Shown here: positions 1-5,373 of the stretch, piece by piece
How positions within the stretch are numbered: position 1 is the stretch's first letter
Layout of the letters: every line of letters begins with the position of its first letter
From: Candidatus Adlerbacteria bacterium RIFCSPHIGHO2_02_FULL_54_18
GTDB lineage: Bacteria > Patescibacteriota > Minisyncoccia > Phycocordibacterales > SBAW01
Assembly: GCA_001775445.1 (NCBI GenBank)
Contig: MEWV01000006.1
Coordinates: 1-8,722, forward strand
DNA: 8,722 nucleotides
Reading direction: 5' to 3'
Notes under the pieces: model-generated
Database searches by the model: none
Told to the model about the DNA's origin: nothing
What the model saw: only the letters and a program-made list of their open reading frames with translations
Position numbers and translations under genes: made by a program

Positions 1-2183
1 TCGCCGAAATGAAAACCGGCGAGGGCAAGACGCTGGTAGCAACACTGCCGGCCTATCTCAACGCCCTGCACGGCAAGGGGGTGCACATAGTCACCGTCAA
101 CGACTATCTCGCCCGCCGCGATGCGGTGTGGATGGGCCAAATTTATGCGACGCTCGGTATGTCGGTGGGTGTCATCAACCAGGATGCATCCTATCTTTAT
201 GACGTAGGACATATGGACGAGGACAAAAAGCGCGACGAAGAGGGGAGTTTTAAAATATTTTACGATTTTTTGCGCCCCTGCACGCGCCGCGAGGCCTATG
301 AAGCCGATATCACCTACGGCACCAACTCTGAGTTTGGCTTCGACTACCTGCGCGACAACATTTCCTACAGCGAGAGCGAATTGCGACAGCGCGGACATTA
401 CTTCGCCATAATCGACGAAATCGACTCTATCCTCATCGATGAGGCACGCACCCCGCTCATCATCTCGGCGCCGGCGGCGGAGTCCGACGACCTCTATCGC
501 GTGATGACGCGCGTCGCGGCAACACTTGTGCAAGAGGCCGACTATACGGTGGACGAAAAGCGCAAGGCAATCCAGCTCACCGATGAGGGCATCACCAAGG
601 CGGAGAAGATGCTCGGTATAGAAAACATATATACGGAGGGCGGGATAAAGTATGTGCATCACCTTGAGACCGCCGTACGGGCAAAGGCGCTCTTTCATAA
701 AGACAAGGAGTATGTCGTAAAGGGAGGGGAAGTGGTTATTGTCGATGAGTTTACGGGGCGGCTACAACCCGGCCGGCGCTGGAGCGAGGGTCTGCATCAG
801 GCGATAGAGTCCAAAGAGGGGGTGGCGGTACAAAAAGAGAGCCGCACCTTTGCAAGCATCACCTACCAGAATTACTTCCGTCTCTACGAGCGGCTTGCGG
901 GCATGACCGGTACCGCCAAGACCTCCTCGGAGGAGTTCTACAAGGTCTACGGGCTCGAGGTGGTCGAGGTGCCGACCAACAGGCCAGTGGTGCGCAACGA
1001 CCACAACGACCTCATCTTTCAGACCGAAACGGGCAAGTTTAAGGCGCTCGCCCGCGCGGTTAAAGAGCTGCATAAAAAAGGCCAGCCGGTGCTCATCGGC
1101 ACCGTATCTATTGAGAAGAACGAACTCTTGTCGAACTATTTGAGGAGCGAAGGCGTCCCTCACGAAATGCTCAACGCCAAAAACCACGAACGCGAGGGAG
1201 AGATAGTGGCCTCCGCGGGTCAGGCAGGCCGCGTCACCGTCGCCACCAATATGGCGGGCCGCGGTGTCGACATCAAACTCGGAGGAGCGCTCGCAACAAC
1301 CGAACAGTATGAGGCGGTTAAAGCGTTCGGCGGGCTTTTTGTTATAGGTACCGAGCGGCACGAGGCGCGCCGCATCGACAACCAGCTGCGCGGCCGCTCG
1401 GGTCGTCAGGGCGACCCGGGGGAGACGCAGTTTTTTGTATCACTCGAAGACCAACTTATGCGCATCTTTGCGCCGGACTCAATTAAGGGCCTCATGGGCC
1501 GCTTCGGGATACCGGAGGACGAGCCGATTGAAAATCGGCTCGTGTCGCGCGCTCTCGAGAGCGCGCAGACAAAAATAGAAGGATTCAACTTTGACGCGCG
1601 CAAGCATGTGCTCGAGTTTGACAACGTGCTCGACAAACAGCGCCGTGCCGTCTACGAGCGCCGCCGCACTATTGTGGTCGGCACGAAGGAGGAGATAGCT
1701 GGCGTTATCGGGGAGCTTGCCGGCGAAAGTACAGAGGCAAAAGTACTTTTGACAAAAAAAGAGGAGGAGTTGGGGGCGGAGCAGTTTTTTGCCGCCGCCC
1801 GCGGCATACTGCTGCAAGGGCTCGACCTCCTATGGGTCGAACATCTTGAGTCGATGGAATACTTGCGCGGCTCGGTAAACTTGCGCGCCTACGGCCAGCG
1901 CGATCCGCTGACCGAGTATCGTCGCGAGGGGACCAGGATTTATAAAGAGATGGAAGAGGTCTTTCGCGGGAACGTGTTTGAGATGTTGGAGCGCCTTACC
2001 AAAGATAGGCAGCCCTCTGGAGTGGCGGCTCCGGCTCCGGTTATCACGCTTTCCGCGCCGCCAGAGGGCGGCAGCGAAATCGGCCGCAATGACCCGTGCC
2101 CGTGCAGCTCGGGCAAAAAGTGGAAGAACTGCGGCCTCAAAAACACCGAAGAACACCAGCGCTTGATGGAGGCTAAAAAATAG
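1..2183 (+). CDS. secA: Preprotein translocase ATPase SecA, 5'-truncated by the window edge
   Basis: SecA is the cytoplasmic ATPase motor that pushes unfolded preproteins through SecYEG. The frame is open from the first bases (first full codon at 3) and enters at the Walker A motif, AEMKTGEGKT, so about 100 N-terminal residues lie outside the window. Counting the Met at position 9 as residue 1, the Walker B region IIDEIDSILIDEARTP is at 134-149. It is followed by the preprotein cross-linking and NBD2 motifs AGMTGTA, TNRP, ATNMAGRGVDIKLGG and RRIDNQLRGRSGRQGD. The scaffold helix (LLWVEHLESMEYLRG, about 608-622) and a C-terminal SEC-C zinc motif come last. Oddities: an extra acidic segment at about residues 57-90; a very short wing region (about 551-590); and the SEC-C motif reads CPC...NCG, so the usual fourth ligand (His or Cys) is Gly. 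hisI follows after 55 nt. Identification is certain from the motif series; the missing start is only a window limit. Confidence 0.98.
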   Translation, partial: AEMKTGEGKTLVATLPAYLNALHGKGVHIVTVNDYLARRDAVWMGQIYATLGMSVGVINQDASYLYDVGHMDEDKKRDEEGSFKIFYDFLRPCTRREAYEADITYGTNSEFGFDYLRDNISYSESELRQRGHYFAIIDEIDSILIDEARTPLIISAPAAESDDLYRVMTRVAATLVQEADYTVDEKRKAIQLTDEGITKAEKMLGIENIYTEGGIKYVHHLETAVRAKALFHKDKEYVVKGGEVVIVDEFTGRLQPGRRWSEGLHQAIESKEGVAVQKESRTFASITYQNYFRLYERLAGMTGTAKTSSEEFYKVYGLEVVEVPTNRPVVRNDHNDLIFQTETGKFKALARAVKELHKKGQPVLIGTVSIEKNELLSNYLRSEGVPHEMLNAKNHEREGEIVASAGQAGRVTVATNMAGRGVDIKLGGALATTEQYEAVKAFGGLFVIGTERHEARRIDNQLRGRSGRQGDPGETQFFVSLEDQLMRIFAPDSIKGLMGRFGIPEDEPIENRLVSRALESAQTKIEGFNFDARKHVLEFDNVLDKQRRAVYERRRTIVVGTKEEIAGVIGELAGESTEAKVLLTKKEEELGAEQFFAAARGILLQGLDLLWVEHLESMEYLRGSVNLRAYGQRDPLTEYRREGTRIYKEMEEVFRGNVFEMLERLTKDRQPSGVAAPAPVITLSAPPEGGSEIGRNDPCPCSSGKKWKNCGLKNTEEHQRLMEAKK
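1521..1566. repeat. Two tandem perfect inverted repeats inside secA
   Basis: Arms 1521-1529 (GAGCCGATT) and 1533-1541 (AATCGGCTC) are exact reverse complements around a 3-nt GAA spacer. Five bases later, 1547-1566 is an uninterrupted 20-bp palindrome centred on CTCGAG. Both lie in codons for a conserved SecA stretch (EDEPIEN...ALESAQ), so the protein reading is normal. The DNA or mRNA could form two strong adjacent hairpins. No function is known to me, and GC-rich coding sequence can produce such palindromes by chance. Confidence 0.6.
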
Positions 2184-2238
2184 GGCATAGTGCTGAGCAG
2201 AATTGTAAGCACCGGCCAGGCCGGAGAAGGGAAGTATC

Positions 2239-2658
2239 ATGCGAGTGTTAGGTCCAAACTTCAAGCGCACGGTCGACGGCATTGGAGGTCTAGCTCTTGT
2301 TATCGTGCAAGACGCCAAGACGCTTCGAGTGCTCATGGTCGCCTTTACCGACGAGGTCGGTTTTCGCGAGTCATTGCGGGTCGGCAAGGTTGCGCTCTAT
2401 TCCACCTCCCGTAAAAAGAGCTGGGTCAAAGGCGAGGAGAGCGGAAACTTTATGCAGATTGTCAGTGTTCGTGTCGACTGCGATGGCGACGCCATTCTCT
2501 ATTTGGTTGAGCCACAAGGTCCCGGCCTTGCGTGCCATACCAATGCAAAGTCATGCTTCTACCGAGACATCTTCGGCCGATCCGAATCAGCGCCGGATGC
2601 CGGTGAGCACGAAGCGCTCAAGTTCATCGGTCTCGAGGTTCACCAGGACATCCAGTGA
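2239..2658 (+). CDS. hisI: Phosphoribosyl-AMP cyclohydrolase HisI (stand-alone)
   Basis: HisI opens the adenine ring of phosphoribosyl-AMP, the third step of histidine biosynthesis, as a cytosolic Zn/Mg enzyme. The 139-residue protein shows the family signature: VQDAKTLRVLMVAF (23-36), YSTSRKKSWVKGEESGN (54-70), the metal-binding DCDGD (80-84) and GLACH...SCFYR (97-109). Asp80, Asp82 and Asp84 match the family's magnesium site; Cys81, Cys99 and Cys106 match its zinc ligands. The length fits the monofunctional enzyme, with no HisE domain fused. The ATG at 2239 has the best Shine-Dalgarno sequence in the window (GGAGAAGGGAAG). It follows secA by 55 nt, a gap that holds the palindrome CCGGCCAGGCCGG (2212-2224), and is closed by the terminator at 2665. 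No other his gene is visible, so its pathway role here is unclear; acting on another nucleotide is possible. The family call is strong. Confidence 0.93.
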   Translation: MRVLGPNFKRTVDGIGGLALVIVQDAKTLRVLMVAFTDEVGFRESLRVGKVALYSTSRKKSWVKGEESGNFMQIVSVRVDCDGDAILYLVEPQGPGLACHTNAKSCFYRDIFGRSESAPDAGEHEALKFIGLEVHQDIQ

Positions 2659-2664
2659 TTTTCG

Positions 2665-2690
2665 CCGCCTGCTCGTCAGGCGGTTTTTTA
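2665..2690 (+). terminator. Intrinsic terminator after hisI
   Basis: Perfect 7-bp stem CCGCCTG / CAGGCGG (2665-2671 and 2677-2683) with a CTCGT loop, followed directly by TTTTTTA. It starts 7 nt after the hisI stop codon and should end the secA-hisI transcript, separating it from the AT-rich repeat island. Confidence 0.92.
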
Positions 2691-2709
2691 TTTGCTTCCA
2701 CACACGTAA

Positions 2710-2831
2710 GATATTTCGAAATGTAGACATGTAGATATTTCGATACTTGCTCGGCGCGCAAGGTGTTAATATATCGATATATCGAAATTTTGATATTTCG
2801 ACATTTGGACATATCGATATTTCGACATTTT
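2710..2831. repeat. AT-rich iterated repeats upstream of the four-helix-bundle gene
   Basis: The core GATATTTCGA occurs at 2710, 2734, 2792 and 2816, so it appears twice as a pair spaced exactly 24 nt. The units starting at 2710 and 2792 also share a GACAT at the same offset. GATATTTCGACATTT is an exact 15-bp direct repeat (2792-2806 and 2816-2830). The palindrome ATATCGATAT appears at 2771-2780 and 2811-2820. The composition contrasts sharply with the GC-rich genes around it. Related units lie downstream of the gene, mostly in the opposite orientation (3293-3376). Confidence 0.85.
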
Positions 2832-2835
2832 GCCC

Positions 2836-3291
2836 ATGGCTACGATACAAAAGTTTGAGGATTTGATTTGCTGGAAGAAAGCGCGGGAACTGGCAAACTG
2901 CATATTTGATATTACCGACAATCCGCAGTTTAAAGACATAGACCTCAAGCGCCAAATCCGCCGCGCGGCAATCTCACCGCTCTCCAATATCGCCGAGGGG
3001 TTTGACCGCGGCACGCGCAACGAGTTTATAGACGCGCTTTTTATCGCGAAAGGTGAGGCGGGCGAGGTGCGTGCGCAATTATATATCGCCTCCGACCGCG
3101 GATACGTGTCCGCGGAAGGATTGAAGAAAGGTCTCGGCCTAACCGACGAGTGCTCTCGTCTAATCCAAAGTTTTGCCAATAAAGTTAAGGGAGGTTCAGA
3201 AAAGGGTGCGCAGTTTAAACAGGTGCCAAAGGCCGACCCGCTTGAAACATTTTTGCGCGACAATCCCGAGCTGCAAAAGTTTAGGAAATGA
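2836..3291 (+). CDS. Four-helix-bundle protein (S23 / 23S rRNA intervening-sequence-like)
   Basis: The 151-residue protein starts with the family hallmark: FEDLICWKKARELAN (residues 7-21), then IRRAAISPLSNIAEGFDRGT and the FIDALFIAKGEAGEVRAQLYIA stretch, ending with a charged tail. These are the conserved positions of the S23/IVP four-helix-bundle family (TIGR02436-like), first seen encoded in intervening sequences of bacterial 23S rRNA genes and often found as solo genes. Members form small helical oligomers; the cellular role is not established. I chose the ATG at 2836. A TTG two codons upstream (2830) is also open, but it falls inside a repeat unit. No Shine-Dalgarno sequence is visible. 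The TGA (3289-3291) runs into the downstream repeats, so the gene fills the space between two repeat blocks. No rRNA sequence, reverse transcriptase or variable-repeat pair is nearby, so neither an rRNA intron nor a diversity-generating retroelement is supported. Confidence 0.88.
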   Translation: MATIQKFEDLICWKKARELANCIFDITDNPQFKDIDLKRQIRRAAISPLSNIAEGFDRGTRNEFIDALFIAKGEAGEVRAQLYIASDRGYVSAEGLKKGLGLTDECSRLIQSFANKVKGGSEKGAQFKQVPKADPLETFLRDNPELQKFRK

Positions 3292-3292
3292 C

Positions 3293-3376
3293 ATTTCGAT
3301 ATATCAATATTTCTAAATTTCGACAATAAAGATCGGAGACATCCTATCGAAATATCTGCATTTCTAAATTTCGACA
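3293..3376. repeat. AT-rich repeats downstream of the four-helix-bundle gene
   Basis: Two 30-bp direct copies lie at 3296-3325 and 3347-3376, differing at 4 positions; both end in the identical 17-mer ATTTCTAAATTTCGACA. ATTTCGATATATC (3293-3305) is the exact reverse complement of 2776-2788 upstream of the gene, and TATCGAAATATC (3345-3356) is the exact reverse complement of 2734-2745. The gene is therefore bracketed by inverted copies of the same motif family. The last copy ends 1 nt before the TATACT box of ccdA. Confidence 0.85.
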
Positions 3377-3382
3377 TATACT
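3377..3382 (+). promoter_or_regulatory. Candidate -10 box of the ccdA operon
   Basis: TATACT is a near-consensus -10 hexamer, and its last base is 7 nt before the A of the ccdA start codon. Initiation would therefore fall at about the ATG and give a leaderless mRNA, which fits the missing Shine-Dalgarno sequence. No good -35 match is seen 16-18 nt upstream, where the last repeat copy lies. This is a sequence-only prediction. Confidence 0.45.
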
Positions 3383-3388
3383 TAGCAT

Positions 3389-4144
3389 ATGGACTTGCCG
3401 TTGTTTGTGGGGGCTTTTGTTGCGGGGATACTGATGTTTCTTGCCCCCTGCACGCTCCCCATAGTGCCCGGCTACCTCGCGTTCATTGCGGGCATACCGC
3501 TTTCCGCTTTGAGCAACCCCGCGGCAAAAAAGAGCGCTCGGCGCGTGGTGTTTTTAAACGCCCTTGCTTTTGTCATCGGATTTTCCGTCATATTTATACT
3601 GCTCGGGGTGGCGGCCGGGTTCCTTGGAGTTCTTATAGGGCCGTGGCGCTACCTGCTCTCAAAGGCCGCTGGCGCTATCATTATCCTCTTCGGGCTCACG
3701 ATGCTCGGGCTCCTGCCCACCTCGTTTATCTCCCGCGAGAGGCACCTGCGCCTGCCCTCCTTTCTTATTTTGGGGCGGATGCCGAGCTCGGCGCTTATAG
3801 GCGCGCTCTTTGCGCTGGGGTGGAGTCCCTGCATAGGGCCTATCCTTGGGACAGTGCTTCTCATTGCCTCCACCTCCTCCACCGCTCTTTATGGAGCACT
3901 CTTGCTCGGCGTCTTTTCGCTCGGGCTTTCGATACCGTTCCTCCTGTGCGCTTTGTTGGTGACCGAGACAACAACACTCCTCGCACGGATAGGTGGTGTG
4001 GTGCGCATCCTCACGCTCGTCGGCGGGGTGGGGCTCGTCGCGGTCGGGGTGTTGATGCTCACCGGTGTGATGGATATGTTTATTGCCAATGGATACTCGC
4101 TCTTTGGGGAGTGGGGGTACAACACGTTGCTCGACTACTTGTAA
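3389..4144 (+). CDS. ccdA: CcdA-type transmembrane thiol-disulfide carrier
   Basis: CcdA proteins move electrons from cytoplasmic thioredoxin across the membrane to reduce exported disulfides. The 251-residue protein is almost wholly hydrophobic, with about six predicted helices. It has the two family cysteines in their usual settings: FLAPCTLPIVPGYLAF with Cys21 in the first helix, and GWSPCIGPILG with Cys148 in the fourth. This paired-Cys architecture and length match the stand-alone CcdA family rather than full DsbD, since there are no periplasmic domains. No thioredoxin-like or cytochrome c gene is visible, so a role in general extracytoplasmic thiol reduction seems likelier than cytochrome maturation. 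The ATG at 3389 has no Shine-Dalgarno sequence but has a TATACT box just upstream. The next gene starts 17 nt after the TAA, so this is probably the first gene of the operon through 7512. Confidence 0.93.
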   Translation: MDLPLFVGAFVAGILMFLAPCTLPIVPGYLAFIAGIPLSALSNPAAKKSARRVVFLNALAFVIGFSVIFILLGVAAGFLGVLIGPWRYLLSKAAGAIIILFGLTMLGLLPTSFISRERHLRLPSFLILGRMPSSALIGALFALGWSPCIGPILGTVLLIASTSSTALYGALLLGVFSLGLSIPFLLCALLVTETTTLLARIGGVVRILTLVGGVGLVAVGVLMLTGVMDMFIANGYSLFGEWGYNTLLDYL

Positions 4145-4161
4145 TACAGTACGATGCTCTC

Positions 4162-4365
4162 ATGATTAAGTCGGTCATCAAAACACTACTTCTTGTTGTG
4201 ACGGTGCTTCTGCTCGCCCAGTTTGTCCCCCTGGTGGCACAGTATCAAACGATCCTCATTATAGCGGCGCTTGCCTACGGTCTCTTTGGATTCATAACTC
4301 GCTCGCTCTTGATTTTGTTTATTATCGCCGCCGCGGTCGCGGCCTACTTCCTCCACCTTTTTTGA
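4162..4365 (+). CDS. Small membrane protein of unknown function (67 aa)
   Basis: I do not recognise a family. The 67-residue product is strongly hydrophobic with about three membrane-spanning stretches (roughly residues 5-22, 28-45 and 48-65). It has a basic N-terminus (MIKSVIK) and a single Arg in the second loop (FITRS). It has no Cys, and no catalytic motif is seen. The ATG at 4162 is the first Met that gives a sensible protein; the same frame stays open far upstream but there only overlaps ccdA. It sits 17 nt after ccdA and its TGA is one base before the obg ATG, so it is very probably co-transcribed and perhaps translationally coupled to obg. It could be a partner of CcdA or an unrelated small membrane protein. 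The gene is likely real because it fills the gap precisely. Confidence 0.75.
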   Translation: MIKSVIKTLLLVVTVLLLAQFVPLVAQYQTILIIAALAYGLFGFITRSLLILFIIAAAVAAYFLHLF

Positions 4366-4366
4366 T

Positions 4367-5341
4367 ATGGCTCTTGTTGATGAACTAACAATACTCGCGC
4401 GCGCGGGCAGGGGAGGCGACGGCGTGGTGCGCTGGCTGCATCTCAAGGGCAAGGAGTACTCCGGTCCTGCGGGCGGCAACGGCGGCAACGGCGGGGACAT
4501 CTTTGTGCATGCGGTGCGTGATATCTCCCTTCTTGGCCGCTACAGGGGAGAAAAGAAATTCGAGGCAGAGAGCGGACATGGCGGCGAAAGTTACAACCGC
4601 GACGGTAAAGCGGGGAAAGATCTTGTTATAGATCTGCCTGTCGGCTCTGTCGTGCGAAACACGGCGACCGGCGAGGTGCACGAGCTGCTTGTAGAAGATG
4701 AAAAGAAATTAATTTTGCGCGGAGGTCGGGGCGGCGCGGGCAACGCCGTGTTTAAGTCCTCCGTCAACACTTCTCCCAAAGAATCCACTCCGGGACTCCC
4801 CGGCGAGGAGGCCGAGCTTGTTATAGAACTACGGCTCATTGCTGATGCGGGTCTCATCGGGCTCCCCAACGCGGGGAAGTCCTCGCTCCTTAATGCGCTT
4901 ACTGGCGCGGCGGCAAAAGTCGGCTCCTACGCATTTACCACTCTCGACCCCAATTTAGGGGCATTGTACGGCTTTGTGTTGGCCGACATCCCCGGTCTTA
5001 TCGAAGGGGCGTCCGAGGGGAAGGGTCTCGGCTCCAAGTTCCTCCGTCACATCGCGCGGACAAAAATACTCATACATTGCGTATCTCTGGAATCCGAGAA
5101 TCCTTTACAGGACTACGAAATCGTTCGAGACGAGATTTCTCGGTTTGGGGAGGGAGAGTTGGGGAAGAAGCCCGAAATAGTCGTTTTGACAAAATCGGAC
5201 ACCAAAAACCCGAAAGAACTTAAGGATGTTAGGGAACAGTTTAAAAGCAGGGGTGTGTCTGTCGAAAGCGTCTCGGTGCTTGATGACATTTTGGTCAAAA
5301 TGCTCGCCGACACACTAGTGGCCGTATTGCGGGGGAGCTAG
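4367..5341 (+). CDS. obgE: GTPase Obg (CgtA)
   Basis: Obg is an essential GTPase that binds the large ribosomal subunit during assembly and is linked to the stringent response. The 324-residue protein has the glycine-rich OBG fold at about 1-158 (ARAGRGGDGV, GPAGGNGGNGGDIF, GGRGGAGNAVF). A G domain follows: G1 GLPNAGKS (165-172), the G2 region FTTLDPN (190-196), G3 DIPG (207-210) and the Obg-typical LIEGASEGKGLG. The G4 motif reads TKSD (275-278) rather than the usual NKxD, and the G5 region is SVSVLDD (301-307). The protein ends right after the G domain, so it has no C-terminal OCT domain. The ATG at 4367 gives the expected N-terminus and starts 1 nt after the previous stop; no Shine-Dalgarno sequence is seen. 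gatB follows after 22 nt. Confidence 0.97.
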   Translation: MALVDELTILARAGRGGDGVVRWLHLKGKEYSGPAGGNGGNGGDIFVHAVRDISLLGRYRGEKKFEAESGHGGESYNRDGKAGKDLVIDLPVGSVVRNTATGEVHELLVEDEKKLILRGGRGGAGNAVFKSSVNTSPKESTPGLPGEEAELVIELRLIADAGLIGLPNAGKSSLLNALTGAAAKVGSYAFTTLDPNLGALYGFVLADIPGLIEGASEGKGLGSKFLRHIARTKILIHCVSLESENPLQDYEIVRDEISRFGEGELGKKPEIVVLTKSDTKNPKELKDVREQFKSRGVSVESVSVLDDILVKMLADTLVAVLRGS

Positions 5342-5355
5342 CCGCGCGCTATCCT

Positions 5356-5373
5356 CTCTATATATGTATAGAG
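5356..5373 (+). promoter_or_regulatory. Inverted repeat with the gatB start codon in its loop
   Basis: CTCTATA (5356-5362) and TATAGAG (5367-5373) are exact reverse complements around a 4-nt TATG; the ATG of gatB is at 5364-5366. In mRNA this would put the start codon in a small AU-rich hairpin loop. It could modulate translation or be a chance palindrome. Confidence 0.4.

Noticed and set aside
2212..2224. CCGGCCAGGCCGG palindrome between secA and hisI as a terminator
   Set aside because: No T-tract follows and the stem is short; a good terminator lies after hisI.
2830..2835. TTG start two codons upstream of the four-helix-bundle gene
   Set aside because: It lies within a repeat unit and adds only two residues; the ATG at 2836 fits the family N-terminus better.
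2836..3291. rRNA intervening sequence or diversity-generating retroelement accessory gene
   Set aside because: No 23S rRNA flanks, no reverse transcriptase and no template/variable repeat pair in the window.
2710..3376. CRISPR array
   Set aside because: Repeats are degenerate, spacers are not of uniform length, and no cas gene is present.
2587..3377. Minus-strand ORFs with repeated SK(Y/F)RN-type peptides across the AT-rich island
   Set aside because: The peptides come from the DNA repeats, whose 24-nt period is a multiple of three. They overlap hisI and the four-helix-bundle gene antisense and show no independent coding evidence.
3643..4161. Upstream extension of the small membrane protein frame
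   Set aside because: It lies in another frame over the well-supported ccdA and gives a non-conserved Arg/His-rich sequence; only the part from 4162 looks like protein.
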